The notes: a model not told the origin generated them from the sequence alone. A stretch of 64,000 nucleotides of DNA from Paenibacillus alkalitolerans (GCF_016482785.1 NZ_JAEMXM010000009.1:1-64000); one strand, 5' to 3'. Counted from the first letter of the stretch, positions 15,650 through 26,988 are shown. Program-made: numbers and translations.

Positions 15650-16933
15650 ATGGAACAACAAGCGGTATGGGCCGTCGCGATCTTTTTGATCACGTACGGA
15701 TTTATCATTGCCGAAAAAATTCACCGCACCATCGTCGCCATGGCCGGGGCCGTTCTGGTCGTAGCGTTCGGAATCGTATCGCAAGAAGAAGCCGTCCACG
15801 CGATCGATTTCAACACGCTCGGCTTGCTGACGGGAATGATGATCATTGTGCATATTACGTCGGAGACCGGAATATTCCGCTACTTGGCCGTTAAATCGGC
15901 GAAAATAGCGAAGGCCGATCCGGTGCGGATCCTTGTCGCATTGAACCTTATTACCGCAATCGCGTCCGCGTTCTTGGACAATGTGACGACAGTGCTCCTT
16001 ATGGTGCCGGTGACGTTCAGCATCGTTCGGCAACTGAAGCTTCCGGTCATGCCGTTTCTCATATCGGAGATCATCTCCTCCAATATCGGCGGCACGGCGA
16101 CGATGATCGGAGATCCTCCGAATATTATGATCGGAAGCAGAGTGGAGGAGCTTGGGGGCTTCATAGCATTTATTGACAATTTGGCGCTTATTTCCGCGGC
16201 AATACTCATCGTTACGCTGGTCATCTTTGCATTCATGTACCGCAAGCAGATCCAAACGACCGAAGATTTGAAACAAAATATGATGAAGATGGACGAGCGC
16301 TTGGAAATCGGAGACAAAAAGCTGCTTATTAAAGCGTTGTCGGTGCTCGGGCTGACGATCGCGGGGTTTTTCCTGCATCAGGCTCTTCATATTGAATCCG
16401 CAACCGTTGCGTTGGCTGGCGCGTTTTTGCTGCTGCTGCTTACAGGCGAACATAAGTTGGAGCATTCCCTTGCAAAAGTCGAATGGACGACGATCTTTTT
16501 CTTCGTCGGCTTGTTCGTGCTTGTGTCGGGCTTGGAATTCACGGGCGTAATCGAGGACCTTGCGCGAGCCGCGATCGAATTGACGGGCGGCGAAATCGCG
16601 CCGACGGCCATTCTCATCTTATGGTTGAGCGCCATCGCTTCCGCATTCATCGATAACATTCCGTTCGTAGCGACGATGATTCCGCTCATTCAAGAGATGG
16701 GCGCGCTCGGTGTTGATGATTTAGAGCCATTATGGTGGAGTCTGGCGCTCGGCGCCTGTCTCGGCGGCAACGGGACGCTGATCGGGGCAAGCGCAAACGT
16801 GATTGTCGCCGGGTTATCGGCTAAAGAAGGTCATCCGATCTCATTTTTGCAATATTTGAAAGTCGGCTTTCCGCTCATGCTTCTGTCGATCGTCGTCGCC
16901 ACAGCATATGTGTATTTAAGGTATTTGGCATGA
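15650..16933 (+). CDS. ArsB/NhaD (SLC13-like) family ion transporter
   Basis: Predicted integral membrane secondary transporter of the ion-transporter superfamily (arsenite ArsB, Na+/H+ antiporter NhaD, citrate CitM-like). The start at MEQQAVWAVAIFL with AAGGGAG upstream gives 427 aa and about 11-12 membrane segments. The two inverted halves both carry family signatures: ASAFLDNVTTVLL with GGTATMIGDPPNIM in the first, and ASAFIDNIPFVATM with GNGTLIGASANV in the second. The substrate cannot be told from sequence; no arsenic genes are nearby. It has its own promoter and terminator. Confidence 0.85.
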   Translation: MEQQAVWAVAIFLITYGFIIAEKIHRTIVAMAGAVLVVAFGIVSQEEAVHAIDFNTLGLLTGMMIIVHITSETGIFRYLAVKSAKIAKADPVRILVALNLITAIASAFLDNVTTVLLMVPVTFSIVRQLKLPVMPFLISEIISSNIGGTATMIGDPPNIMIGSRVEELGGFIAFIDNLALISAAILIVTLVIFAFMYRKQIQTTEDLKQNMMKMDERLEIGDKKLLIKALSVLGLTIAGFFLHQALHIESATVALAGAFLLLLLTGEHKLEHSLAKVEWTTIFFFVGLFVLVSGLEFTGVIEDLARAAIELTGGEIAPTAILILWLSAIASAFIDNIPFVATMIPLIQEMGALGVDDLEPLWWSLALGACLGGNGTLIGASANVIVAGLSAKEGHPISFLQYLKVGFPLMLLSIVVATAYVYLRYLA

Positions 16934-17041
16934 GGAAAGGGGGCAAAGGATGCTCACATACACGGTAGCCCGGATTACTATGCCGACTTTCTGCTTCAGC
17001 TGTTCAAGCACGGATGGCTGTCCGAGGTCAAATGGGGCTAA
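16934..17041 (+). other. short open frame between transporter stop and terminator
   Basis: Reading in the transporter frame past its TGA (16931-16933), the sequence stays open for 35 codons to a TAA at 17039-17041. It encodes a protein-like tail HGSPDYYADFLLQLF followed by KHGWLSEVKWG. No ATG, GTG or TTG exists in this frame. An ATG at 16950 with GAGGAAAGGGGG upstream lies in the next frame, so one frameshift would yield a 30-residue product. The TAA abuts the terminator. I recognise no family. It may be a broken small gene, a readthrough tail or chance. Confidence 0.3.
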
Positions 17042-17066
17042 CGGGAGATGGACGCTCCCGTTTTCC
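17040..17066 (+). terminator. intrinsic terminator before ruvC
   Basis: AACGGGAG (17040-17047) pairs perfectly with CTCCCGTT (17055-17062), followed by TTCCTC. It ends the transporter transcript. Confidence 0.7.
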
Positions 17067-17119
17067 TCTGATAAAATAACGGAAGGAATACATATGTTCG
17101 CACAAGGGGAGAGGCGCTG

Positions 17120-17623
17120 TTGCGCATAATGGGAATCGACCCCGGGCTTGCGATCGTCGGTTTCGGATTTGTCGATAAGAACGGCAGCCGGCTGCTGCCG
17201 ATTCAATACGGCTGTATCCAAACCGAAGCGGAAACCGATCAAGGGGTGCGCTTGAAGGAAATTTACGAATCGACGCTTGGGTTGATCGATACATATAAAC
17301 CCGATGCGGTGGCGATTGAGAAGCTGTTTTTTAATAAGAACGTTACGACGGCCCTGAGCGTCGGACAAGCCCGCGGCGTTATTTTCCTTGCCGCCGTGCA
17401 GCGCGGCCTGCCGGTCGCCGAATATACGCCGCTGCAAGTCAAACAAGCCGTCGTCGGTTACGGAAAGGCGGAGAAGCGCCAAGTGCAGGAGATGGTCCGC
17501 ATGTTTTTGAACTTGGTCGCCGTCCCTAAACCGGACGACGTCGCCGACGCGTTGGCCGTAGCGATTTGCCACGCGCACACATCGACGTTTACTGACAAAA
17601 TGAACGAGGTTCATAAGCCATGA
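17120..17623 (+). CDS. ruvC: RuvC, Holliday-junction resolvase
   Basis: Dimeric endonuclease that cuts Holliday junctions moved by RuvAB. The 167-aa protein has the four acidic active-site residues: D7 in GIDPG, E67 in AIEKLFF, and D140 and D143 in KPDDVADALA. The TTG start is supported by AGGGGAG; an ATG 9 nt later is possible but would cut into MRIMGIDPG. Bacillus subtilis uses RecU instead, but Paenibacillaceae often have ruvC before ruvAB. It overlaps ruvA by 4 nt (ATGA). Confidence 0.96.
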   Translation: MRIMGIDPGLAIVGFGFVDKNGSRLLPIQYGCIQTEAETDQGVRLKEIYESTLGLIDTYKPDAVAIEKLFFNKNVTTALSVGQARGVIFLAAVQRGLPVAEYTPLQVKQAVVGYGKAEKRQVQEMVRMFLNLVAVPKPDDVADALAVAICHAHTSTFTDKMNEVHKP

Positions 17624-18273
17624 TCGATTTTTTGCGGGGGAAGCCCGTGTTTGTGGATACCGATTTTGTCGTGCTCGACGTGCGCGACGTCGGGTACCGT
17701 GTTTTTTGCGCCAATCCGTATGCGGTTGCAGCCAAAGGGGAAGAACCGGTGACATTGTTCATCCATCATCATGTGCGGGAGGACGCCATCCAGCTGTTCG
17801 GCTTCGGCAGCCGCGAGGAACAATCGCTGTTCCGCAAGCTGCTGGACGTTTCCGGCATCGGTCCGCGCGTGGCGATCGGCGTATTGTCCGGAGGGAGCCC
17901 TGAACGGATCGCACGCGCCATCGAGGATGAGGACATCACGTTCCTCACGCGGTTGCCCGGCATCGGGCGAAAGACGGCGCAGAGAATGGTATTGGACTTG
18001 AAAGACAAGCTCGATGGCATCGGAGCGGGCGCTCCGTCCGGAACGTCGTCGGGGGGCGAGGTCGTGCCTACCGCGGCCGCCGCCGCGGCGCACGGAACTC
18101 CGGCTTCCATCGCCTCTGCATGGAGGGAAGCGAAGGAAGCCCTGTTGTCGCTCGGATATTCAGAATCCGAAACGGAACGCGCATGGAGGGACATCCGCAA
18201 TAAGACTCAAGAAGGCGCCGGACCGGATGCGCTCATCAAGCTGGCGCTGCAGGCTTTGTATCAGGCAAAGTAA
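17620..18273 (+). CDS. ruvA: RuvA, Holliday-junction DNA helicase subunit
   Basis: RuvA tetramers bind the four-way junction and load RuvB. The 217-aa protein has an N-terminal OB-fold (1-63), helix-hairpin-helix motifs (LLDVSGIGPRVAIGVL, LTRLPGIGRKTAQRMV), an Ala/Gly-rich flexible linker (about 145-165) and the C-terminal RuvB-contacting domain (about 168-217). It is translationally coupled to ruvC and lies 18 nt before ruvB. Confidence 0.97.
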   Translation: MIDFLRGKPVFVDTDFVVLDVRDVGYRVFCANPYAVAAKGEEPVTLFIHHHVREDAIQLFGFGSREEQSLFRKLLDVSGIGPRVAIGVLSGGSPERIARAIEDEDITFLTRLPGIGRKTAQRMVLDLKDKLDGIGAGAPSGTSSGGEVVPTAAAAAAHGTPASIASAWREAKEALLSLGYSESETERAWRDIRNKTQEGAGPDALIKLALQALYQAK

Positions 18274-18291
18274 CATGGGAGAGGGAGCATC

Positions 18292-19305
18292 ATGGAGGAT
18301 CGGATCATTTCGGCTCACTTGATGATGGAAGACAATCAAGTGGAGTACAGCCTTCGTCCACGTTACTTGTCCGAGTATATCGGACAAGAACAGGTGAAGG
18401 AAAACCTTAAAATTTATATCGAAGCCGCCAAGATGCGCAAGGAAAGTTTGGACCATGTACTGTTGTACGGACCGCCGGGTTTAGGGAAGACGACGCTGTC
18501 CAACATTATTGCGAACGAACTCGGCGTAAATTTGCGAACCACTTCGGGCCCCGCGATAGAGCGCCCCGGAGATTTGGCCGCCATCCTGACGAATTTGCAG
18601 GAGGGCGACGTGCTTTTCATCGATGAAATCCATCGGCTTCACCGCACGGTGGAGGAAGTTCTTTATCCGGCGATGGAGGATTTCGCGCTCGATATCATCA
18701 TCGGCAAAGGACCGAGCGCCCGTTCCGTCCGCTTGGATTTGCCGGCGTTTACGTTAGTCGGGGCCACAACCCGCGCGGGATTGCTGTCGTCCCCGCTGCG
18801 CGACCGCTTCGGCGTCGTGTGCCGTCTCGAATTTTATACCGTCGACCAGCTTACCTACATCGTGACGCGGGCGGCGGACATTCTCGGCGTTCAAATCGTA
18901 GGAGAGGCGGCGCGCGAGATAGGCTTGCGGTCGCGCGGCACGCCCCGCATCGCCAACCGTCTGCTGAAGCGGGTGCGGGATTACGCTCAAGTACGCGGCG
19001 ACGGGATCATTACGAGCGAAGCCGCGGATACGGCGCTGCGTATGCTCCAAGTAGACGAGCTTGGGCTGGACGCGATCGACCATAAGATGCTTCGTTCGAT
19101 AATCGGCAATTTCAAGGGCGGTCCCGTAGGGCTTGACACGATCGCCGCAACGATCGGAGAAGAGAGCCAGACGATTGAAGACGTATACGAACCGTACTTG
19201 CTGCAGATCGGATTTTTGCAGCGGACGCCCAGAGGACGCGTAGTAACGCCGTCGGCTTACAAACATTTGGGCTTGCCGGCTCCGAAAGGAAATGATGGGG
19301 AATGA
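18292..19305 (+). CDS. ruvB: RuvB, branch-migration ATPase
   Basis: AAA+ hexameric motor that drives branch migration with RuvA. The 337-aa protein has Walker [10 protein letters not shown] at 60-68, Walker [10 protein letters not shown] (about 105), sensor ATTRAG and arginine finger region SPLRDRFG. The C-terminal winged helix contains [16 protein letters not shown]. The ribosome-binding site is GGGAGAGGGAG. It overlaps the SpoIID-like gene by 4 nt (ATGA). Confidence 0.97.
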   Translation: MEDRIISAHLMMEDNQVEYSLRPRYLSEYIGQEQVKENLKIYIEAAKMRKESLDHVLLYGPPGLGKTTLSNIIANELGVNLRTTSGPAIERPGDLAAILTNLQEGDVLFIDEIHRLHRTVEEVLYPAMEDFALDIIIGKGPSARSVRLDLPAFTLVGATTRAGLLSSPLRDRFGVVCRLEFYTVDQLTYIVTRAADILGVQIVGEAAREIGLRSRGTPRIANRLLKRVRDYAQVRGDGIITSEAADTALRMLQVDELGLDAIDHKMLRSIIGNFKGGPVGLDTIAATIGEESQTIEDVYEPYLLQIGFLQRTPRGRVVTPSAYKHLGLPAPKGNDGE

Positions 19306-21437
19306 AGATTCGTTGGTTTCGCTTCGCGTTATCGTTATGCATATGCATCGCATTGTCTGTGCCGGGCGCATCCGCCGCTGAAAGCGGAGCTATCCCGGCC
19401 TTGCAGGACGTTCGCGTCGCTTTATTTATTACGACCGACAAATACGCCGCTGCGTCTTCGCACGTGACTTTGTCCGCAGAAGGCGGTTTGTCGTTCGGCA
19501 CAATGATGAAGGAAGGCGCGGTAGCGCCGTGGCTGGAAGCGGCGAATCAAGCGGAAACCCGGTTTTCGTTGGACGTTTACAGGGTGTTCGTCGCCCAAAC
19601 CGGCGACGAAGCGAAAGCCGCGGCCCTTCTTGCCGAGCTGCAAAGAGCGAAGCAGCCCGGCACAGTGTACGAGCACACGGTTAAAGGAAACCCGGCGTAC
19701 CGCATTTACGCCGGTCCGTTCTCCAGCCGCTCCCAAGCGGATACGGTCCGCATATCTTTAGCCGGCAATGCCGCGATTACAAAGCTGTCGGGAGGCGCGC
19801 AGCCGACGCTCTCCGGTCCTCAGTACGCCAGCGCCGGTTCTTATTCGACCGAAGCGGAAGCGCTGTCCGCAGCGGCCGCCTTGTGGGACGCAGGCGTGTT
19901 TGGGGTTATCGCCGCCGCTCCGAATGAGAGCGGATCGACGCTATATTCCGTCTGGATCGGCGAAACGGCGGACGAGGCACAGCTGAAGAAAGCGGTCGAT
20001 GAGGCAAGCCGGAAAGTGAGCGGCATATCGACAGTCTCCGTGAACGCGGCCGCTCCCTATCTTATCCGCCGCATCGATCGTTCCGGCACTACCGCGACCG
20101 CATTGGGCGCCGCAACGGTTCATTATTCGTTCGGAGGAGAAGGACATACGGTCGTCGCCGCTCCGAAAAATTCCGGCGCGGGCGTGCGCGTCAAAGAACG
20201 TTCCGGACGAACGTACCGCGGAACGGTCGAGTTATCGCGTTACAACAACGCTCTGGCGGTTGTTAACCGCGTTCCTCTCGAATCGTACGTAACGTCCGTC
20301 GTCGGGTCCGAGCTCGACGCCGCGTGGCCCGCCGAGGCGCTGAAAGCGCAAGCGGTCGCCGCAAGAACATACGCATTGAAACAAGGCTTGAAATACGGCG
20401 TCGCCCATGTGAGCGATACGACGAACGATCAGTCGTACCGGGGGATCGAACGGGAGTTTCCGGCGATTCAGAGCGCCGTGACGGCGACGTCGGGCGAGGT
20501 GCTGATGAGATCCGACGGGCAGCTTCTCGATGCGTTCTATCATAGCAATTCCGGAAACATGACGGCGGATCCGACGGAAGTGACGGGGCAGCCGATCGCC
20601 GGGATTTCCCCCGTTCCGAGTTTGGACGTTTCCGCCGAACGCGGGAAGCTTGTATGGTATCGGGTCGCTTATGGTCAAGGAACCGTCGGTTACGTGAGGT
20701 CGGACTTCATTCTTCTTTCCGACGGGACGAACCGCGCCGGTTTTCCGACGGGAACGGCGACCGAAACGGTGAACGTAAGACAAGCTCCATATGTAAATAA
20801 CGAGACGAATGCGCCGATCGGCCAATTGAACGCAGGCGACAAAGTGACGATTTTCGGCCGCGACATGGAGTCTACCTCATACCAGTGGATCCGCGGACCG
20901 GTTTCGGCCGGCCGGCTGCTTACCCTCATGGCATCAAGCGGTGTGGCATCGCAGGAGCTCGCTCAAATAACCGCCGTCAGGGAGCTTGAGGTTTCGGCCC
21001 GGGGTGCGGCTACCGGCCGTGTGACCGGCATGACCGTCAATGACCGTCTCCTTCAGATGAACCGGCCGGAGCATTACCGAACGCTTCTCGGGCTCCCGAG
21101 CACGCGGTTCGAGGTGGAAGAGACGGCGAAAGTGACCGTGCTCGGATCGGGTGGGCGAACAACGGCCTTGCCGAATGCCGGCGGAGCAGCTTCCCTGTCG
21201 GCGATTGCCGCCGGCGGCCGCAAGAGCGCCTTGAACGGAGAAGGCTATTTGATCACGACGGGCGACGGCACCGCGCGGTATGCAACCGGAGAACCGCAGT
21301 TCCGGTTTTTGGGGTACGGTTTCGGTCACGGTCTCGGCATGTCCCAATGGGGCGCGTTCGGACTGGCGGAGCTCGGGTATGACTATAGGAAAATTCTGCA
21401 ATACTACTACAAAGACGCTACCCTTGTGAAAGGTTGA
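19302..21437 (+). CDS. SpoIID/LytB-domain protein with SPOR-like and SH3-like regions
   Basis: Predicted secreted protein related to SpoIID, the lytic transglycosylase that degrades septal peptidoglycan during engulfment. The 711-aa protein has a signal peptide (1-26) and two SPOR-like repeats (about 85-145 and 172-235). The SpoIID domain (about 275-440) carries [19 protein letters not shown] and the catalytic-region [12 protein letters not shown]. An inserted SH3-like region (about 450-545, [10 protein letters not shown]) follows. The C-terminal signature [13 protein letters not shown] is at 673-685, so the usual SpoIID core is split by the insert. It overlaps ruvB by 4 nt and lies 4 nt before queA, within the ruv-queA-tgt operon. 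Confidence 0.85.
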   Translation: MKIRWFRFALSLCICIALSVPGASAAESGAIPALQDVRVALFITTDKYAAASSHVTLSAEGGLSFGTMMKEGAVAPWLEAANQAETRFSLDVYRVFVAQTGDEAKAAALLAELQRAKQPGTVYEHTVKGNPAYRIYAGPFSSRSQADTVRISLAGNAAITKLSGGAQPTLSGPQYASAGSYSTEAEALSAAAALWDAGVFGVIAAAPNESGSTLYSVWIGETADEAQLKKAVDEASRKVSGISTVSVNAAAPYLIRRIDRSGTTATALGAATVHYSFGGEGHTVVAAPKNSGAGVRVKERSGRTYRGTVELSRYNNALAVVNRVPLESYVTSVVGSELDAAWPAEALKAQAVAARTYALKQGLKYGVAHVSDTTNDQSYRGIEREFPAIQSAVTATSGEVLMRSDGQLLDAFYHSNSGNMTADPTEVTGQPIAGISPVPSLDVSAERGKLVWYRVAYGQGTVGYVRSDFILLSDGTNRAGFPTGTATETVNVRQAPYVNNETNAPIGQLNAGDKVTIFGRDMESTSYQWIRGPVSAGRLLTLMASSGVASQELAQITAVRELEVSARGAATGRVTGMTVNDRLLQMNRPEHYRTLLGLPSTRFEVEETAKVTVLGSGGRTTALPNAGGAASLSAIAAGGRKSALNGEGYLITTGDGTARYATGEPQFRFLGYGFGHGLGMSQWGAFGLAELGYDYRKILQYYYKDATLVKG

Positions 21438-21441
21438 GCTC

Positions 21442-22485
21442 ATGGACGTCAGCGCATTTGATTTCGATTTGCCGGAGCGCTTGATCGCTCAGACACCTCT
21501 GTCCGACCGGACGGCATCCCGTCTTATGACGCTAAATAGCCGGACTGGGGAAATACAGCATAAACATTTTTCCGACCTGATCGATATGCTCGCGCCCGGC
21601 GATTTGCTTGTCATGAACGACACGAAGGTGCTGCCGGCAAGATTATACGGCGTCAAAGCCGACACCGGAGCGAAAGCCGAGCTGCTGCTTTTGAAGCCGC
21701 TCGGAGACGACAGATGGGAAACATTGGCCAAACCGGGCAAACGTTTAAAAGAAGGAGCCGTTATCGTATTCGGCGACGATCCGCTGTCGCCGTTATTGCG
21801 CGCGACGGTGGAAGCGGAGACGGAAGGCGGCGGTCGAATCGTCGCCTTTCAATATGAAGGAGTGTTCTTGGAGCTGCTCGAACGCCTGGGCCACATGCCG
21901 CTTCCTCCGTATATTAAAGAGCAACTGGAAGATAAGGACCGGTATCAGACCGTATATGCGGCGAATCCGGGTTCGGCCGCCGCGCCGACGGCGGGTTTGC
22001 ATTTTACCGAGGAATACTTGCAACGGATCCGCGCTTCGGGAGTCCGGACGGCGACGGTTACGCTTCATGTAGGGCTCGGAACGTTTCGTCCCGTATCCGC
22101 CGACAAAGTGGAAGAGCATGTCATGCATGCGGAATATTACGACGTTCCGGGCGAAACGGCGCGCGCCGTTCGCGAAACGAAGAAGCGCGGAGGACGCGTC
22201 GTGGCGGTGGGTACGACGTCGGCGCGAACGCTCGAGACGGCCGCGCAACAGATTTTATCCGGTACGGACGAAGATGTGAGCGGGTGGACCGACATTTTCA
22301 TTTATCCGGGTTATACGTTTTTGGCGGTGGACGCATTAATCACCAATTTCCACCTGCCGAAATCGACGCTCCTAATGATGATCAGCGCGCTTGCCGGCCG
22401 GGAACGGGTGTTGGAAGCGTACCGGGAGGCAGTGGATCGGGAATACCGCTTTTTCAGTTTCGGAGACGCGATGTTCATTTATTGA
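21442..22485 (+). CDS. queA: S-adenosylmethionine:tRNA ribosyltransferase-isomerase
   Basis: Transfers and isomerises the ribosyl moiety of SAM to make epoxyqueuosine on tRNA, the step after Tgt. The 347-aa protein has the typical N-terminus [27 protein letters not shown], the central [13 protein letters not shown] and the C-terminal [14 protein letters not shown]. It precedes tgt, the usual operon order, and codon spacing suggests co-transcription from ruvC onward. Confidence 0.97.
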   Translation: MDVSAFDFDLPERLIAQTPLSDRTASRLMTLNSRTGEIQHKHFSDLIDMLAPGDLLVMNDTKVLPARLYGVKADTGAKAELLLLKPLGDDRWETLAKPGKRLKEGAVIVFGDDPLSPLLRATVEAETEGGGRIVAFQYEGVFLELLERLGHMPLPPYIKEQLEDKDRYQTVYAANPGSAAAPTAGLHFTEEYLQRIRASGVRTATVTLHVGLGTFRPVSADKVEEHVMHAEYYDVPGETARAVRETKKRGGRVVAVGTTSARTLETAAQQILSGTDEDVSGWTDIFIYPGYTFLAVDALITNFHLPKSTLLMMISALAGRERVLEAYREAVDREYRFFSFGDAMFIY

Positions 22486-22502
22486 TGCGGAAAAGAGTGT
22501 GA

Positions 22503-23642
<1,140 letters not shown>

Positions 23643-23672
23643 TCAATTTTTATTGCACAAGGAGGAAATTGG

Positions 23673-24011
23673 ATGTTTATTATGGCTGGTGCCGCGGCTG
23701 CGGCGGAAGGAACTCAAGGCGGGGCGGGCGCGTGGATGTCGCTGCTGCCTTTCGTATTGATGTTCGCAATCTTCTATTTCTTGCTCATCCGCCCGCAGCA
23801 GAGGCGTCAAAAGACTCGAAATATGATGCTTGCGAATTTGAAGAAGGGCGATAAAGTCATCACGCTCGGCGGCATTCACGGGAAAGTTGTGGAATTGACC
23901 GACGACGTGGCCGTAGTGCTTGTGAACGACTCGACTCGTCTGACGTTTAACCGCGCTGCGATTGAGACGGTCGTATCGAGCGCGCCGGCATCGGATACGA
24001 AGCCGGAGTAA
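23673..24011 (+). CDS. yajC: YajC, Sec translocon accessory subunit
   Basis: Small membrane protein that joins the SecDF complex. The 112-aa protein has a short N-terminus, one membrane helix (about 22-42, SLLPFVLMFAIFYFLLIRPQQ) and a cytoplasmic domain starting RRQKTRNMMLANLKKGDKV. The preceding AAGGAGG is strong. It ends the ruv-queA-tgt operon and is followed by a terminator; secDF lies further downstream at 27553. Confidence 0.95.
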   Translation: MFIMAGAAAAAEGTQGGAGAWMSLLPFVLMFAIFYFLLIRPQQRRQKTRNMMLANLKKGDKVITLGGIHGKVVELTDDVAVVLVNDSTRLTFNRAAIETVVSSAPASDTKPE

Positions 24012-24045
24012 TGCGGATGAAACAATATAAAGTGGACTGACTAAC

Positions 24046-24085
24046 AAAAAAGGAGACTGTCTGTTTATACGACAGGCTCCTTTTT
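24046..24085. terminator. bidirectional terminator between yajC and the TIGR04086-type gene
   Basis: AAAAAGGAG pairs with CTCCTTTTT, with a nested CTGTC/GACAG pair. Poly-A on the left and poly-T on the right let it serve both converging genes. Confidence 0.8.
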
Positions 24086-24128
24086 CCGTTATTTTCCCGC
24101 AAAGCGAAAAAATTGCCCCAGTTCCAAA

Positions 24129-24521
24129 TCATCTCCGCAAATTGACGCCGATCATGCCGCCGAACGCTCCCATGAAGAACGACAGCGCGAACAACACTAA
24201 CGTGTACATCGTCAAAGCCGCATCGTAGCTTAAAAATCCGATCAATACGACCACTACGCTGTACAATACACCCATCATGCCTCCGTTATACCAGCCGCGT
24301 TTTCCCGATCGTTTCCCCGTCACCAACCCGCCGATAAACAACGCCGCACTGTGAATGACATATACGTATGTCGTCATCGAACCTTCTTTCATGCCGGAAA
24401 ACTTTAAAACCAACGAGACGATAACCGTTGCAAGCGCCATCGAAACGAGGGAATAGAGGAGACCCGTAAGTATCGGAGATCCCGCTCGCACGCCGGACGT
24501 CATTCCCTTCATCGTATTCAT
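24129..24521 (-). CDS. TIGR04086 (YrzE) family membrane protein
   Basis: A 130-aa protein of unknown function with four predicted membrane segments (about 18-41, 50-66, 76-98, 103-125) and little else; a basic GKRSGKRGWYN loop joins the second and third. Bacillus has the YrzE family at the same place beside yajC, on the opposite strand as here. The conserved position next to Sec components does not by itself reveal a role. Confidence 0.8.
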   Translation of the reverse strand: MNTMKGMTSGVRAGSPILTGLLYSLVSMALATVIVSLVLKFSGMKEGSMTTYVYVIHSAALFIGGLVTGKRSGKRGWYNGGMMGVLYSVVVVLIGFLSYDAALTMYTLVLFALSFFMGAFGGMIGVNLRR

Positions 24522-24676
24522 GCCATCGACCTCCGCAGCTATTCATTAGTACACCATATGGTCAAGCCGTGAAAAAAAGACCAAGCTGCCAAAAGTTACG
24601 CGTGCATTTTTTGCATGGCTTGCCAAAACCGCGGTGAGAATACGTTTAGCGGATTCACTGCGAAGGGAGGAGGCGC

Positions 24677-25411
24677 ATGGAAGCTCTTTCGATCGTATGG
24701 CGGACACTGCTGGTCTACTTTGTAATCAACATCATCCTTCGAATTATGGGCAAGAGGGAAATCGGCAAACTGTCCGTTTTCGATTTAGTCATTTCGATAA
24801 TGATCGCAGAGATGGCCGCTTTACTCATCGGGGAGACTGACCGGCCGATATGGGAAGGCGTATTGCCGATGGTCGTGCTCGCCTTGACGCAAGTGACGAT
24901 TGCATACTTCACCTTAAAAAACCGCACGGTCCGGAATGTCTTTGAAGGCAGACCGAGCGTCATTATCGAAAACGGGAAACTGAACCGCGAAGAGATGCGA
25001 AGACAGCGTTACAGCTTGGATGACCTCATGATGCAGCTTCGGGAGAGCAAAGTGAACAACGTAGCGGACGTCGAGTTCGCGATCTTGGAAACAACGGGGA
25101 AGCTGTCCGTCACGACCCGGCAGGAGTTCCGTGGAGCAGACGGCCGCGATCCGCAGGACTCGGGCCAATCGAAGAAGTCCTCCGTTGTGCAATTCAACGG
25201 CAAAGAAGGCAAGCCCGTCACGTTTCGGTACGAAGGCTTGCCCATTCCGCTCATCATGGACGGCAAGGTTCATGACGAAAACTTGAAAGTGATCGGCAAG
25301 ACAAGATTTTGGCTCAAGAACGAACTGCAAAACCGGGGCATCTCGGATGCGAAAGACGTATTTCTATGTACGATCGACCATCGCGGCAAAATGTTTATCG
25401 ATAAGAAGTAG
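24677..25411 (+). CDS. DUF421 (YetF/YcaP) family membrane protein
   Basis: A 244-aa protein with three N-terminal membrane segments (about 8-28, 36-52, 58-78) followed by a cytoplasmic DUF421 domain. Family signatures include LRIMGKREIGKLSVFDLVIS and the segment ENGKLNREEMRRQRYSLDDL. Members occur in spore-formers and some are linked to spore germination, but the biochemical function is unknown. GAAGGGAGGAGG precedes the ATG. It converges with spoVB. Confidence 0.85.
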   Translation: MEALSIVWRTLLVYFVINIILRIMGKREIGKLSVFDLVISIMIAEMAALLIGETDRPIWEGVLPMVVLALTQVTIAYFTLKNRTVRNVFEGRPSVIIENGKLNREEMRRQRYSLDDLMMQLRESKVNNVADVEFAILETTGKLSVTTRQEFRGADGRDPQDSGQSKKSSVVQFNGKEGKPVTFRYEGLPIPLIMDGKVHDENLKVIGKTRFWLKNELQNRGISDAKDVFLCTIDHRGKMFIDKK

Positions 25412-25428
25412 CGGTATGGCGTTCAATT

Positions 25429-26988
25429 TTATTTTTTGCGGTGAAACGGAAGCCGGCCGAAGTCGTCCTTATCCACCAGCTTTAACAAAAAGACGCAGCA
25501 CAAATACAGCAAGCCTCCCCCTAATGCTGCGGCGGCAAACCGGAGAAGCGGGGATGAAGACCACTCCGTCACGAATAACGCATGCGCCGCATAACCTGTT
25601 AAGCAAGCCGCGGCGCCCGTCTTGATCAAATCGGCAATCGGAAAGCGGTATTTGATGAAACCGACGACGCTGTTCCAATGAAGCATCGTCACCAAAACGA
25701 TATTCACATTGATGGCGGCGATCACGCCGTATATTCCAAATCTGGGCTGTGTGGCTAACAGGAATATGAGCGTCAATTTAATCGCAGCCCCGTAGAACGT
25801 GTTCAAGAGCGCGGCTCCCGGCCGGTCCAACGCTTGCAGCGTCGCTTGCAGCGGACCTTGGAAGTAGAGGAAAATAGCGGCCGGAGCCATCATTTTCAGC
25901 ATCGCTCCCACTTCCGGTTCGTTGTACAAATAGTAGCAAATGGGTTCGGCAAGAACGTACATAAAGACGGCGAACGGCGCACCGGTAACAAGAGCGAGCC
26001 GCAAGCTTTGATGCAAACGCTTATGGATCGTCTTCATATCGCTGCGGGCGGCCGCCTCCGAAAGAGACGGGACGAGAGACACGGAGAGCGAATAGGTCAG
26101 TACCCCCGGAAGCAGAAGCACCGGGATGACCATTCCTTGCAAAGCGCCGTATTGCGCAGTCGCAACCGCCGCAGCAACGCCCGCGGCCGCCAGCGCTTGA
26201 ACGGTCATGACCGATTCAAGAAAATACGAGCCGGATCCGACGAGCCGGCTGCCGGTAACCGGGATGGCGATTCGCATTAACGAACGAAACAGAGCCGGTG
26301 ACGTTCGGGAAGCTTCATTCTTTGAATTTTCATTGAGCGCCGCAGCCGCGTAGAAGCCCCTCGTTCGCATGTATTGAAAAGCGATCACCGCAAGTCCGCT
26401 CAATTCCCCGACCGTAACTCCGAACATGGCGCCCGCCGCCGCAAAATGAAGTCCGTAGGGCAGCAGCCAGTAAGCGAACAGAAGCATGGCGGCAATGCGG
26501 ATGACGGTCTCGGTGATTTGCGAAAGAGCGGTGGGAATCATGTTCTGCCTGCCTTGAAAATATCCGCGGTACACGGAAGAGACGCCTACGATCAAGATCA
26601 TCGGACTCATGGCCAATATCGTGTAACGTACACGCGAATCGTTGAGCAGCGCCGAAGAGATCCAAGAGGAGCCGAGAACGATCGCCGCGGTGAACAACAG
26701 GCTTAGCAGCACTGTACAAAACAGAGAGAGCCGGACGATCGTCTTCACTTTCCGTTCTTCACCGTCGGATTCTGCCGCGGCTACCAGCTTCGCGACGGCC
26801 AGCGGTATGCCTCCGGTTATAAACGTAAGCACTACGATCAGCAGCGGATAACCCAACTGATACAGTCCCACCCCCTCCGCGCCGATGATCCTGGGCATGG
26901 CAATCCGCGGCGCAAATGCGAGAATGCGGTTAATCAACCCGGCCGCCAGCAATATCATTGTCCCTTGAATGAACGATTGTCTGTTCAT
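25429..26988 (-). CDS. spoVB: SpoVB, MurJ-like lipid flippase
   Basis: Polytopic MOP-superfamily flippase; SpoVB is needed for spore cortex peptidoglycan synthesis, probably moving lipid II. The 519-aa length and about 14 membrane segments are typical. The N-terminus reads RQSFIQGTMILLAAGLINRIL with the conserved PRIIGAEGVGLYQ, and the interior has SVYRGYFQGRQNMIPTALSQ. It lies on the minus strand between yajC/yrzE and comN, as in Bacillus. Other polysaccharide flippases share the fold; context decides for SpoVB. Confidence 0.88.
   Translation of the reverse strand: MNRQSFIQGTMILLAAGLINRILAFAPRIAMPRIIGAEGVGLYQLGYPLLIVVLTFITGGIPLAVAKLVAAAESDGEERKVKTIVRLSLFCTVLLSLLFTAAIVLGSSWISSALLNDSRVRYTILAMSPMILIVGVSSVYRGYFQGRQNMIPTALSQITETVIRIAAMLLFAYWLLPYGLHFAAAGAMFGVTVGELSGLAVIAFQYMRTRGFYAAAALNENSKNEASRTSPALFRSLMRIAIPVTGSRLVGSGSYFLESVMTVQALAAAGVAAAVATAQYGALQGMVIPVLLLPGVLTYSLSVSLVPSLSEAAARSDMKTIHKRLHQSLRLALVTGAPFAVFMYVLAEPICYYLYNEPEVGAMLKMMAPAAIFLYFQGPLQATLQALDRPGAALLNTFYGAAIKLTLIFLLATQPRFGIYGVIAAINVNIVLVTMLHWNSVVGFIKYRFPIADLIKTGAAACLTGYAAHALFVTEWSSSPLLRFAAAALGGGLLYLCCVFLLKLVDKDDFGRLPFHRKK

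Noticed and set aside
15608-16465. 285-aa minus-strand frame opposite the ArsB/NhaD-type transporter
   Set aside because: Shadow of a membrane protein gene; composition rich in His and Arg, with no domain.
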